Positions 1-7,340 are shown, counted from the stretch's first letter. The stretch is DNA of 28,165 bases from Bacillota bacterium (GCA_023460575.1 JAEWPQ010000042.1:1-28165), one strand, 5' to 3'. The notes: generated from the letters alone by a model not told the origin. Numbers and translations: made by a program.

Positions 1-72
1 GGAGCTACTCTGGTAAGAGTCGGTACCGGAATTTTTGGTACAAGATATAAGATTGGAGAGAATGAAGTATGA
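1..72 (+). CDS. yggS: YggS/PLPBP family pyridoxal-phosphate homeostasis protein, C-terminal fragment
   Basis: Only the last 23 codons are present; the gene enters from the left edge in frame 1 and ends with TGA at 70-72. The tail reads VRVGTGIFGTR, which closely resembles the usual YggS/YlmE ending (VRIGTAIFGxR). The family is a non-catalytic PLP-binding TIM-barrel protein involved in PLP and amino-acid homeostasis, commonly encoded just upstream of sepF in Firmicutes. The stop overlaps the sepF start (ATGA at 69-72), so the two are translationally coupled. The identification rests on a short tail plus context. Confidence 0.75.
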   Translation, partial: GATLVRVGTGIFGTRYKIGENEV

Positions 73-587
73 GCATTTTAGGCAAATTGATGGATAGCAT
101 GCGCTTGAATGATACAGATGATGAAGACGATTACTATTTAGATGACGACTATGAAGATGATAGCGATAAACATGCGAAGAAACCCCTCTTTTCCAAAAAG
201 ACAGAAGATGATTACTACGAGGAAGAGGAGTATGAACAAAAGCCCCGTTTCTTATCACGCTCTCCCAAGGTAGTTCCCATGAAGCAGTCTCGTACAATGG
301 AGGTTTCCATGGTTAAGCCTACCTCTATTGAAGATGCGAAGGAAATTTGCGATCATATGCTTGCCGGTAAGGCAGTTGTACTTAATATGGAAGGAATTCA
401 TACTGAGGTAGCTCAGAGAATCATAGATTTTACATCCGGTGCTACTTATTCCATGAATGGTAATTTGCAGAAAATATCAAATTATATATTTATAGCAACG
501 CCGGAGTCTGTTGAGCTTTCCGGTGATTTTCAGGATTTACTAAACAGCGGAAGTCTGGATATGGGCGGTATGAATCTACGACTTTAA
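69..587 (+). CDS. sepF: cell division protein SepF
   Basis: This 172-residue protein has the SepF architecture: a short N-terminal amphipathic helix (MSILGKLMDSMRL) for membrane binding, a long acidic Tyr/Asp/Glu-rich linker to about residue 80, and a C-terminal SepF domain (about 85-165) with a family-typical segment near VVLNMEGI and FTSGATYSMNG. SepF polymerises, binds the FtsZ C-terminus and tethers the Z-ring to the membrane. It starts in a 4-base overlap with yggS, with GGAGAG at 55-60 as ribosome site. Length is slightly above the usual 150 residues because of the acidic linker. Confidence 0.93.
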   Translation: MSILGKLMDSMRLNDTDDEDDYYLDDDYEDDSDKHAKKPLFSKKTEDDYYEEEEYEQKPRFLSRSPKVVPMKQSRTMEVSMVKPTSIEDAKEICDHMLAGKAVVLNMEGIHTEVAQRIIDFTSGATYSMNGNLQKISNYIFIATPESVELSGDFQDLLNSGSLDMGGMNLRL

Positions 588-806
588 CAGGTTTTTCATA
601 GAAATAATGGTTTCTCTTAATGGGACAAGCAGGCATTTTTCCATATCAGCAGCTTCTTTTTTGTAACAATCAGTTATAAAAAGAAGTGCAGGGAAAATTG
701 TTTGCTTTCTTCCATATTATTGTCCACGCTTTTTGGACATAAAGGGGTGCCCGAAGGGTGTACCATAATAGAGGATAATGATAAGACGAAGTGGAGGAAA
801 AGCAGC
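588..806 (+). other. sepF-aroB intergenic region with a short hairpin
   Basis: These 219 bases hold no convincing gene. I see one perfect 6-bp inverted repeat, TGTCCA (721-726) and TGGACA (734-739), with a 7-base loop and no T-run. No good sigma-A promoter could be placed. An open frame continues upstream from aroB to 702, but it has no ribosome site and no match to the AroB family. Confidence 0.4.
793..797 (+). promoter_or_regulatory. ribosome binding site fixing the aroB start
   Basis: GGAGG lies 9 bases before the ATG at 807. The upstream in-frame ATG at 702 has no such site, so the shorter AroB is preferred. Confidence 0.75.
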
Positions 807-1895
807 ATGGGAAGCAGAATGGCGGTACATTTGGATGGTACCTTTATTTATGACATAGTGATGGAAGCTTCGTTTGAAGGTTTAAAGGAAGAACTGAATA
901 AAATGAACTTAGGGGAGCGTAAAGTCTGTATCGTCACAGATACGAACGTAGCTCCTCTTTATCTGAATGAGGTTGAACAGATTATTTCCGGTTGCTTTTA
1001 TAAAACAGAACACTATATTTTCCATGCAGGAGAAGAGCATAAAAATCTGGATACAGTGCGGGATTTATATGAGACTCTCATTGTTAAACAGTTTGACAGA
1101 CACGATTATCTGCTGGCTTTAGGCGGAGGGGTTGTGGGTGATCTTTGCGGATATGCAGCAGCTACTTATCTGAGGGGAATTTCCTTTATTCAGGTGCCAA
1201 CCACTCTCCTTTCACAGGTGGATTCAAGCATCGGGGGAAAAACAGGTGTTGATTTTGACGCCTATAAAAACATGGTCGGTGCGTTTCACATGCCAAAGCT
1301 GGTCTATACCAACATTGCTTCCTTAAAAACATTATCAGAGGAGCAGTTTTCTTCCGGCATGGGAGAGGTTATTAAGCACGGTCTGATTCGGGATGCTTCC
1401 TATTATCAGTGGCTGTCCGATCATGGCAGTGAAATACAAAACCGTAACCTGGATATATTAAGCGAGATGGTTATAGCCAGCAACCGGATTAAACGTGATG
1501 TGGTGGAAAAGGATCCCACCGAGCAGGGAGAACGTGCGCTTTTAAATCTGGGACATACATTGGGACATGCCATTGAGAAGCTGTCAGATTTCAGTCTCCT
1601 GCATGGACATTGCGTTGGCCTTGGCTGCATTGCTGCTATGGAAATCTCTGTGAAAAGGGGATATATCCACGAAGACCAGATTCCTGTACTTTTAGAAGTG
1701 ATGGAACGTTACCATATGCCAGTTACAGTAACTGGTTTATCTTCGTTTGAAATAGTAAAAACTACGAAGAGTGATAAAAAAATGGATTCGGGAACTATCC
1801 GCTTTGTCTTATTGGAGGAGATCGGCAAAGCCTTTGTTGATAAAACAGTTACCGAAGAAGAAATGACAGAAGGGCTTGCCCGGATTTTAGCTTAA
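807..1895 (+). CDS. aroB: 3-dehydroquinate synthase
   Basis: AroB converts DAHP to 3-dehydroquinate, the second step of the shikimate pathway, in the cytoplasm, using NAD+ and a divalent metal. Visible family motifs are the nucleotide-binding segment LALGGGVVGDLCGYAAATYL, the substrate and metal region QVPTTLLSQVDSSIGGKTGVD, the metal-ligand segment NLGHTLGHAIE and a further ligand in HGHCVGLG. Starting at ATG 807 gives 362 residues, the usual family length, and is supported by GGAGG at 793-797. An extension to 702 would add 35 residues unlike AroB. lspA follows after 9 bases, so aroB, lspA and the pseudouridine synthase probably share a transcript. Confidence 0.95.
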   Translation: MGSRMAVHLDGTFIYDIVMEASFEGLKEELNKMNLGERKVCIVTDTNVAPLYLNEVEQIISGCFYKTEHYIFHAGEEHKNLDTVRDLYETLIVKQFDRHDYLLALGGGVVGDLCGYAAATYLRGISFIQVPTTLLSQVDSSIGGKTGVDFDAYKNMVGAFHMPKLVYTNIASLKTLSEEQFSSGMGEVIKHGLIRDASYYQWLSDHGSEIQNRNLDILSEMVIASNRIKRDVVEKDPTEQGERALLNLGHTLGHAIEKLSDFSLLHGHCVGLGCIAAMEISVKRGYIHEDQIPVLLEVMERYHMPVTVTGLSSFEIVKTTKSDKKMDSGTIRFVLLEEIGKAFVDKTVTEEEMTEGLARILA

Positions 1896-1904
1896 GGAGA
1901 ATTC

Positions 1905-2423
1905 ATGAAACAAAAAACAAATTTAATCATTGGAATGTTTATCGGCTTCTTTTGTGCCATAGGATTGGACCAATGGACGAAATTACTTGCAGTCAGACAT
2001 TTAATGGGGCAGAAGCCCTATTCCGTATGGAACGGCGTATTTGAATTATATTATTCGGAAAACCGTGGGGCGGCTTTCGGTATGCTGCAGGGAAAGCAGT
2101 ACTTTTTCCTGCTGATTGCTGTATTGGTATTAGTATGTGCCGTTTTTTGCGTCAGCCGGATGCCAGCGACCAAGAAATATCTGCCGTTACATTTAATTGC
2201 CATGTTTTTATCAGCAGGTGCAGTGGGTAATATGATAGACCGGTTCACAAGAGGCTACGTGGTGGACTTTTTATATTTTAAATTAATTGACTTTCCTATA
2301 TTTAATGTAGCTGACTGTTATGTTACTGTTTCCATGTTCTTTTTTCTGCTCTTATTTTTGTTTTACTATAAGGAAGAAGACTTACAATGCCTGTCTTTAA
2401 AAAAGAAGGGGGAACAGGCTTGA
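1905..2423 (+). CDS. lspA: lipoprotein signal peptidase (signal peptidase II)
   Basis: This 172-residue integral membrane aspartyl protease removes signal peptides from prolipoproteins after diacylglyceryl attachment. Four hydrophobic segments are visible, near residues 7-22, 65-84, 94-112 and 135-154. The family blocks NRGAAFG (53-59), GAVGNMIDRFTRGYVVDF (105-122) and FNVADCYV (133-140) are present. The catalytic pair is most likely Asp121 and Asp137. The lipoprotein UgpB encoded further on is a natural client. AAGGAGA spanning the aroB stop serves as ribosome site. The 3' end overlaps the next gene. Confidence 0.95.
   Translation: MKQKTNLIIGMFIGFFCAIGLDQWTKLLAVRHLMGQKPYSVWNGVFELYYSENRGAAFGMLQGKQYFFLLIAVLVLVCAVFCVSRMPATKKYLPLHLIAMFLSAGAVGNMIDRFTRGYVVDFLYFKLIDFPIFNVADCYVTVSMFFFLLLFLFYYKEEDLQCLSLKKKGEQA
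2405..2412 (+). promoter_or_regulatory. ribosome binding site supporting a TTG start for the pseudouridine synthase
   Basis: GAAGGGGG ends 7 bases before TTG at 2420, which overlaps the lspA stop as TTGA. The alternative ATG at 2387 lies inside lspA without an obvious Shine-Dalgarno sequence. Confidence 0.55.
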
Positions 2424-3334
2424 ATCAGGAATATTTTGTGGAAACAGGCGAATCAGGAATCCGCATAGACAAATATTTAAGTGATCGTAACCAGGAGATC
2501 TCCAGGTCCTATTTACAAAAGCTTCTAAAGGATGAGATGGTTCTGGTAGGTGAAAAACCTGTAAAGAGTAATTATAAAGTCTGCACCGGAGACAGGATAC
2601 ACTTAACGGTTCCTGATGCAGTTGAGCCTGAGATTGAACCGGAAGAGATGGATCTGGATATTATATATGAGGATAAGGATATTATTCTTATTAATAAGCC
2701 CAAAGGCATGGTGGTACACCCGGCCGCAGGCCATTACAGCGGCACACTGGTGAATGCTTTGATGGCCCATTGCCGTGATGATTTATCAGGAATAAACGGG
2801 GTTATGCGTCCAGGCATAGTTCACCGCATTGATATGGATACCACAGGTGTATTAATTGTATGCAAAAATGATAACTCCCATAATGCAATTGCCCGGCAGC
2901 TGAAAGACCATTCGATTACGAGAAAATATTACGCAATTGTACATGGAGTCCTGAAAGAAGAGGAAGGCACGGTCAATGCACCAATCGGCCGCCATCCCAT
3001 AGACCGGAAGAAGATGAGTGTGAATGAAAAGAATGGAAGAGAAGCAATTACTCATTTCCGCGTTTTAGAGCGTTTTAAGCAGTTTACCTATGTGGAATGC
3101 CAGTTGGAGACGGGGCGGACACACCAGATCCGCGTTCATATGGCCAGCATTGGTCATCCGCTTTTAGGAGATTTCGTTTATGGTCCTCAAAAGAGTCCTT
3201 ACAAGCTGACAGGGCAGACTCTGCATGCAGGAGTATTGGGTATTACTCACCCCGCTACAGGAGAATATATGGAATTTCATGCACCTTTACCGGATTATTT
3301 TGAAGATTTACTGAGAAAATTACGCGCCACCTGA
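2420..3334 (+). CDS. rluD: RluA/RluD-family 23S rRNA pseudouridine synthase
   Basis: The enzyme isomerises uridines to pseudouridine in large-subunit rRNA. From the TTG start at 2420 it has 304 residues: an S4 RNA-binding domain (about 12-60; GIRIDKYLSDRN, then a KSNYKVCTGDRI turn) followed by the RluA catalytic domain. The catalytic motif is HRIDMDTTG with Asp138, and NKPKGMVVHPAAG (about 92-104) and GRTHQIRVHMASIGHPLLGD are also typical. An ATG at 2387 would add 11 residues; TTG is chosen for its ribosome site and its 4-base overlap with the lspA stop. The terminator at 3326-3350 starts inside the last codons. RluD versus another RluA-type specificity cannot be settled here. Confidence 0.9.
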   Translation: MNQEYFVETGESGIRIDKYLSDRNQEISRSYLQKLLKDEMVLVGEKPVKSNYKVCTGDRIHLTVPDAVEPEIEPEEMDLDIIYEDKDIILINKPKGMVVHPAAGHYSGTLVNALMAHCRDDLSGINGVMRPGIVHRIDMDTTGVLIVCKNDNSHNAIARQLKDHSITRKYYAIVHGVLKEEEGTVNAPIGRHPIDRKKMSVNEKNGREAITHFRVLERFKQFTYVECQLETGRTHQIRVHMASIGHPLLGDFVYGPQKSPYKLTGQTLHAGVLGITHPATGEYMEFHAPLPDYFEDLLRKLRAT

Positions 3335-3350
3335 TCCAGGTGGCTTTTTT
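3326..3350 (+). terminator. Rho-independent terminator after rluD
   Basis: GCCACCT (3326-3332) and AGGTGGC (3338-3344) form a perfect 7-bp stem with a 5-base loop, followed by six T. The stem includes the rluD stop codon, so it ends the sepF/aroB-lspA-rluD transcript. Confidence 0.88.
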
Positions 3351-3413
3351 GTGCACAGAATGGAAATGATAAAAAATCCGGACATAAATAACTGTTAAAT
3401 ATAGAATAAAATA

Positions 3414-3442
3414 TGGATTTTTCAGAAATTAAGTTGTATAAT
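3414..3442 (+). promoter_or_regulatory. possible promoter of the cytidylate-kinase-like gene
   Basis: A perfect -10 hexamer TATAAT lies at 3437-3442, 33 bases before the start codon and downstream of the rluD terminator. The matching -35 region (TGGATT at 3414-3419) is poor, so only the -10 is well supported. Confidence 0.35.
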
Positions 3443-3475
3443 AGTAGTATAAGAGAATTGGAAGGAGTGATCGAT

Positions 3476-4108
3476 ATGAGTGAAAACTTAGTGATAGCAA
3501 TTGGAAGACAATGCGGAAGTTCTGGTAAGATCATTGGTGAGAAGCTGGCAAAAGCGCTTGGTATCAAGTGCTATGATAAAGAATTACTGGCTCTGGCTGC
3601 GAAAAACAGTGGTTTATGTGAGGAGTTATTTCAAAGTCATGATGAAAAGCCAACCAACAGCTTTTTATATTCTCTTGTTATGGATACATATAATGTAGGA
3701 ATATCAAGTTCCGGTTATATGGATATGCCCATTAATCACAAGATTTTTCTGGCACAGTTTGATACAATTAAGAAACTGGCTGAGGATGAGTCCTGTGTCA
3801 TTGTAGGAAGATGTGCGGATTACGCACTGGCAGATAATCCTAATCTTGTTTCGGTATTTATTACTGCAGATGATAAGGATAAGATCCAGTCATTAAAAGA
3901 ACTGTATCAGATTGACGATGCAAAGGCCAAGGAAGTCATGGTCAAAACAGATAAAAAGCGTTCCAGCTATTATAACTACTATTCCAATAAAAAGTGGGGA
4001 GATGTAAGAAGTTATGATTTATGCATCAACCGCAGCCGGGTTGGAGCAGACGGAGCAGTCGATATTATACTCAAGTATATTGATGTGAAATTGCAGGAAA
4101 AAAAATAA
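3476..4108 (+). CDS. cytidylate kinase-like family protein (P-loop nucleoside kinase fold)
   Basis: This is a 210-residue P-loop protein. The ATP-binding loop GRQCGSSGK lies at residues 10-18, and LGIKCYDKELL and CVIVGRCADYAL match blocks of the Cytidylate_kin2 type of family common in Lachnospiraceae. The family resembles Cmk, but these short variants are often extra copies of unproven substrate. The start at 3476 is chosen because AAGGAG lies at 3462-3467; an in-frame ATG at 3413 overlaps the promoter. The gene stands alone between a terminator and an inverted repeat. True CMP kinase activity is uncertain. Confidence 0.85.
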   Translation: MSENLVIAIGRQCGSSGKIIGEKLAKALGIKCYDKELLALAAKNSGLCEELFQSHDEKPTNSFLYSLVMDTYNVGISSSGYMDMPINHKIFLAQFDTIKKLAEDESCVIVGRCADYALADNPNLVSVFITADDKDKIQSLKELYQIDDAKAKEVMVKTDKKRSSYYNYYSNKKWGDVRSYDLCINRSRVGADGAVDIILKYIDVKLQEKK

Positions 4109-4121
4109 TAGTTGGTTGATG

Positions 4122-4158
4122 CAACGGACATTTCTTTAATAAAAGGGAATGTCCGTTG
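4122..4158 (+). repeat. 11-bp perfect inverted repeat upstream of yhfZ
   Basis: CAACGGACATT (4122-4132) and AATGTCCGTTG (4148-4158) are exact inverted copies with a 15-base spacer. No T-run follows on either strand, so it is a weak candidate for an intrinsic terminator. The right arm overlaps the -35 hexamer of the yhfZ promoter (4156-4161), so a regulator site is also possible. Confidence 0.7.
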
Positions 4159-4184
4159 ACATTATATGCTAATTGTGGTATTGT
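4156..4184 (+). promoter_or_regulatory. sigma-A-type promoter of yhfZ
   Basis: A perfect TTGACA (4156-4161) is followed after 17 bases by TATTGT (4179-4184, 4 of 6 matches). The predicted transcription start near 4191 places the operator at 4192-4205 just downstream of +1. Confidence 0.65.
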
Positions 4185-4191
4185 TTCAATA

Positions 4192-4205
4192 TACAAAAAA
4201 ATGTA
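4192..4205 (+). promoter_or_regulatory. putative YhfZ operator, site 1
   Basis: TACAAAAAAATGTA is a TACA-N6-TGTA palindrome. With flanks, the arms AATATACA and TGTAAATT are complementary at 7 of 8 positions. It differs at one base from site 2 at 5185-5198. Its place at the start of the yhfZ transcript suggests autorepression. The assignment to YhfZ is inference. Confidence 0.6.
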
Positions 4206-4226
4206 AATTGATGAGAGCGTGATGAA

Positions 4227-5162
4227 ATGACAGAAAAGAACCTGGTGTATGGAAATCTATATCAGAAGACAGGAGTAGCCAAGAGCATGCTGGCCCTTGA
4301 CTTAATGTCAAGGAATGCAGGAGACAGGCTTCTTCCTATATCAGAGTATCAGGAAAAATTTGGAGTTTCCCGGGGAACCATACAGAATGCTTTTGCCTGT
4401 TTAAAGGAGAGCAATGCGGTGGTTTTGGAAAACCACGGACACCAGGGGACTTATATCATGTCCCTGAATAATAAGAAACTACAGGAGCATTGTATGCCCA
4501 GGGGAATTCTTGGCATTATGCCGTTGCCGTATTCATTGACATATGAAGGATTGGCTACTGCCATGTATGAACAATTTTCTTCTTTGAACTTTAACATGGC
4601 ATATGCAAGAGGCGCAGTAGGACGTATAGAGCTGGTAGAATCCGGAACTTATCATTTTGCAATATGCTCCCAGTTTGCTGCAGAACAATCCGTAAAAGAA
4701 GGAAAGCAGATAGAAATAGCAATGAATTTTGGTCCTGGAAGCTTTCTTTCCAGACATGTTCTGCTATTGGCTGATTCCAGATTTGACTGCATTCAGGATG
4801 GGATGAGGGTGGCTTATGACAGCAATTCCCTTGACCAGAGCTGTATCACAAGAAATATCATTCATGGCCGGGACGTAGTCCTGGTTCCGATCAGAACACA
4901 ACAGACTGTAACTGCGTTAAAAGAAGGAATCATTGATGCCGGAGTCTGGAATTATGATGATATACTGGAAAATAAGCATGACTCTTTCAAGGTGGTATTT
5001 TTAGATGATTCCGATTATAATAACCTGTTTTCGACGGCTGTTCTGGTAACTGGAAAAGAAGAAAATTGTTTAAAAGCAATGCTGATGAAATATATTAATG
5101 CAGTACAGGTAATGACTATTATAAATGATGTAAGAGAAAAGAAAAGAGAACCCTATTTTTAA
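4227..5162 (+). CDS. yhfZ: YhfZ-family transcriptional regulator (winged HTH plus periplasmic-binding-protein-like domain)
   Basis: This 311-residue protein has an N-terminal GntR-like winged helix-turn-helix (about 20-80), with the recognition-helix region EYQEKFGVSRGTIQNAFACL and a wing ending GHQGTYI. A larger C-terminal part starts near residue 92 (RGILGIMPLPYSLTYEGLATAMYEQF) and resembles a type 2 periplasmic-binding fold, presumably a ligand sensor. Length is close to E. coli YhfZ (about 300). It heads the yhf-like cluster and has its own promoter and a probable operator. GAGAG at 4214-4218 is a modest ribosome site. The effector is unknown; repression of itself and of the yhfY operon is inferred from the paired palindromes. 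Confidence 0.82.
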   Translation: MTEKNLVYGNLYQKTGVAKSMLALDLMSRNAGDRLLPISEYQEKFGVSRGTIQNAFACLKESNAVVLENHGHQGTYIMSLNNKKLQEHCMPRGILGIMPLPYSLTYEGLATAMYEQFSSLNFNMAYARGAVGRIELVESGTYHFAICSQFAAEQSVKEGKQIEIAMNFGPGSFLSRHVLLLADSRFDCIQDGMRVAYDSNSLDQSCITRNIIHGRDVVLVPIRTQQTVTALKEGIIDAGVWNYDDILENKHDSFKVVFLDDSDYNNLFSTAVLVTGKEENCLKAMLMKYINAVQVMTIINDVREKKREPYF

Positions 5163-5172
5163 TTGGGTTTTT
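5148..5172 (+). terminator. weak intrinsic terminator after yhfZ
   Basis: AACCC (5149-5153) pairs with GGGTT (5165-5169), followed by more T. The stem is short and includes the last yhfZ codons. It separates yhfZ from the promoter at 5176-5204, so some read-through is likely. Confidence 0.5.
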
Positions 5173-5175
5173 CGT

Positions 5176-5204
5176 TTGACAATGTACAAAATAATGTATA
5201 TTAG
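5176..5204 (+). promoter_or_regulatory. sigma-A-type promoter of the yhfY-yhfW operon
   Basis: A perfect TTGACA (5176-5181) and TATTAG (5199-5204, 4 of 6) are 17 bases apart. The palindrome at 5185-5198 lies wholly in the spacer, a position where a bound repressor would block RNA polymerase. Confidence 0.65.
5185..5198 (+). promoter_or_regulatory. putative YhfZ operator, site 2
   Basis: TACAAAATAATGTA matches site 1 at 13 of 14 positions. The flanked arms AATGTACA and TGTATATT are complementary at 7 of 8 positions. It sits between the -35 and -10 of the operon promoter. Confidence 0.62.
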
Positions 5205-5224
5205 ACCTTTTGGGGGAGAAAATT

Positions 5225-5587
5225 ATGGATTTAAATAAACTTTTAATGGAGCGTATAAACATTCTGGAAGAAAATCATGTAATTTGTAAGGAAGCTGGCA
5301 ATTTATCAAAAAAAGCTGTCATGCTTATACTGTCGGAAATACCTGATTTAGAAGAAACGAAAGCGGTGATGTTCATTACACATCTGGCTATGGCAGGACA
5401 GAGACTATTGGATGGAGAGAATGAAATACCTTTGGACCCGGTGGTTCTTAAAAGTGTTATGGGTGAACCTGTTTATAAACAGGCACAGGCACTTAGTGAT
5501 GAACTTCTACAGGAAACAGATATTCAGTTCCCGCAATCAGAAAAGGATTTTTTAACCGTCCATTTGTGTAATTTACTTACATATTAA
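5225..5587 (+). CDS. yhfY: YhfY-like stand-alone PRD (PTS regulation domain) protein
   Basis: This 120-residue all-helical protein corresponds to one PRD domain with no DNA-binding part, as in E. coli YhfY. Both PRD histidine regions are recognisable: FITHLAMAGQRLLDGE with His53, and EKDFLTVHLCNLL with His113. In PRD proteins such histidines are phosphorylated by HPr or EIIB to report PTS activity. ATG 5225 follows GGGGGAG at 5212-5218; an in-frame TTG at 5210 overlaps that ribosome site and is rejected. It is the first gene after the operator-bearing promoter. Its partner is unknown; YhfZ, YhfU or YhfT are candidates by context. Confidence 0.75.
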   Translation: MDLNKLLMERINILEENHVICKEAGNLSKKAVMLILSEIPDLEETKAVMFITHLAMAGQRLLDGENEIPLDPVVLKSVMGEPVYKQAQALSDELLQETDIQFPQSEKDFLTVHLCNLLTY

Positions 5588-5595
5588 GGGGTATT

Positions 5596-5611
5596 AATGC
5601 AAAAGTGCATT
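5596..5611 (+). repeat. small hairpin between yhfY and yhfU
   Basis: AATGCA (5596-5601) and TGCATT (5606-5611) form a 6-bp stem with a 4-base loop, 32 bases before the yhfU start. There is no long T-run. It might modulate mRNA stability between the two genes. Confidence 0.35.
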
Positions 5612-5643
5612 TATATATAAAGGAGAAAAAAGGAGGCAGCAAA

Positions 5644-6012
5644 ATGAAAATTGTGGTTGGGGGCCAGATTGACAAGGAAGAAATCGCCAGGCTTGTGAGC
5701 CGGCTGATGAACGGAAAAGCTGAAATTGAGATCAAGGGGGATCTTGATGGGGCGATGGGAATTAAGGAAGGAAAATACGATTATTATGTAGGGGCTTGTA
5801 ATACAGGAGGTGGTGGAGCACTTGCAATGGCTCTGGCGCTGCTGGGTTCTAAAGCCTGCTCCACTATTTCCATGCCGGGTCAGATTAAAAGCGGGGAGTT
5901 TATAAGAGAAGAGGTTAATAAAGGGAAAAAGGCTTTTGGCTTTACAGCGCAGCATAAAGAAGAAGTTCTTCCTGTCCTGTTAAAGGCGATTTGTGAGAAA
6001 GAGGGGGTATAA
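5644..6012 (+). CDS. yhfU: YhfU-like protein (DUF2620)
   Basis: This is a 122-residue soluble protein close in length to E. coli YhfU (117). It has an N-terminal beta-alpha unit (MKIVVGGQIDKEEIARLVSR) and a striking Gly-rich centre, DYYVGACNTGGGGALAMALA (46-65), followed by MPGQIKSGEF. I recognise this as the DUF2620 type; no biochemical role is established. GGAGG at 5632-5636 fixes the start at 5644 rather than an in-frame ATG at 5605. yhfT begins 5 bases after its stop, and the two are also adjacent in E. coli, so YhfU is probably a partner of the YhfT membrane protein. The size and one conserved Cys recall PTS EIIB proteins, but this is only a resemblance. Confidence 0.8.
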   Translation: MKIVVGGQIDKEEIARLVSRLMNGKAEIEIKGDLDGAMGIKEGKYDYYVGACNTGGGGALAMALALLGSKACSTISMPGQIKSGEFIREEVNKGKKAFGFTAQHKEEVLPVLLKAICEKEGV

Positions 6013-6016
6013 AAAT

Positions 6017-7327
6017 ATGAAATATATTGTCATTACATTAATAGGAGCGTTGGCTTCCGTTCTTTCCAACCAGGGAATCGCAGTATTTAATGATGGCTTT
6101 CGTCCAATTGCAGGCCAGTATTTTAACGGGGAGATCAGCCGGAAGGAATTAGCTGCCATGAGCTTTGCCATCAGCTTTGGATTGGTGATCGGCTTTGGTA
6201 TTCCCACCTCCATAGCAGCAAGTATTATACTGATTCACTGTTTACTTCTGACAACAGATATGATCGGTTCCTTTTGTAATAACAGCAGAAACGGAATGAT
6301 ACTGTCTGCTGCAATCGGAGCCGTATATGGTGCTGCGATTCTGGCAGGACTTGAATTTATAGTAAAACTGTTTGGTTATCTGCCGTATAACTTTACAAGT
6401 GATTTAGGAAGTGTATCTGGTTACATAACAGTAGCATTTGCCATATTTCCAGCGGTTGGTATTGCTTATCAGCATGGTTTTAAGAAAGGAATTGCGGCTG
6501 GAGGTGTCACGATCCTGGTTTATTATCTGATTAAGAAATTTGGCGTTTTCGCTCTTGGGGCAGGTAAGGTAACCTTAAACGCAGAAGGCATGGCTATGCT
6601 GGCAGGAATGATACTGATGATTGTTTATGCCGCGCAGCGCAAAGGAACAGAGAATACAAATGAGGTCCTTACTCAGGGATTTGAAGGCAATATTCTCCGC
6701 ATTCGCAAGAAATGGCTGATGCTTGCAATTATGGGTGGACTTCTTGCGGCAGGTACCAGTCTTTCCATCGTAGCAGGTGATCCGGCTTCATTAGCACTGT
6801 TGGCAAAACAAGAGTATAGCAACGCCGGTTTAACTGCACTTGCAAGAGCAATTGGCTTTATTCCCCTTGTATTTACCACTGCCATTGTTACCGGAGTATA
6901 CGGTGTGGCAGGTTGTACATTTGTTTTTGTAGTTGGATTGCTCTTCCATGGGAATCCTCTTGTTGCCTTTATTCTTGGCTTTGCAGTTATGGTTGCTGAA
7001 ATTTATCTGATTAATATATTTGCAAAAGGCATGGATCGTTTTCCTGGTGTTAAAGACATGGGTGAATATGTAAGAACTTCCATGAATAAGGTTCTCGAGA
7101 TTTCGCTGCTGGCAGGAGGAATCGTGGCAGCTGAAAAGATGTCTGTTTCTGCCTCTGGATACACCGGAATTGGAGCACTGTTTGTAATTGGAGCCTTTCT
7201 GTTAAATAAGAAAGCAAAGAAGCCAATTGTGGACCTTGCAGTAGGGCCGGTGGCATGTATTGTATTTGGTGTACTGATGAATCTGTTTCTCATGATCGGA
7301 ATCATCGCAGTTCCTGTTGCGAAATAG
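6017..7327 (+). CDS. yhfT: YhfT-family polytopic membrane protein
   Basis: This 436-residue protein is strongly hydrophobic, with roughly ten to twelve membrane spans, such as IVITLIGALASVLSNQGIAV near the N-terminus and several Gly/Ala-rich helices further on. Length and placement next to yhfU match E. coli YhfT (434). It is probably the transporter of the cluster; its substrate is unknown. ATG 6017 is preceded by GAGGGGG at 6001-6007, overlapping the yhfU end, and is preferred over an in-frame codon at 5993 that lies inside yhfU. A cytoplasmic loop containing KKGIAAGG and another with QRKGTENTNE can be seen. An EIIC-like role paired with YhfU is speculative. Confidence 0.82.
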   Translation: MKYIVITLIGALASVLSNQGIAVFNDGFRPIAGQYFNGEISRKELAAMSFAISFGLVIGFGIPTSIAASIILIHCLLLTTDMIGSFCNNSRNGMILSAAIGAVYGAAILAGLEFIVKLFGYLPYNFTSDLGSVSGYITVAFAIFPAVGIAYQHGFKKGIAAGGVTILVYYLIKKFGVFALGAGKVTLNAEGMAMLAGMILMIVYAAQRKGTENTNEVLTQGFEGNILRIRKKWLMLAIMGGLLAAGTSLSIVAGDPASLALLAKQEYSNAGLTALARAIGFIPLVFTTAIVTGVYGVAGCTFVFVVGLLFHGNPLVAFILGFAVMVAEIYLINIFAKGMDRFPGVKDMGEYVRTSMNKVLEISLLAGGIVAAEKMSVSASGYTGIGALFVIGAFLLNKKAKKPIVDLAVGPVACIVFGVLMNLFLMIGIIAVPVAK

Positions 7328-7340
7328 CAGGGGATACCAA

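Noticed and set aside
702..806. N-terminal extension of aroB
   Set aside because: The extra 35 residues lack AroB similarity, and a clear GGAGG precedes ATG 807.
5605..5643. Upstream in-frame start of yhfU
   Set aside because: GGAGG at 5632-5636 would lie inside the coding part; ATG 5644 fits both the ribosome site and the family length.
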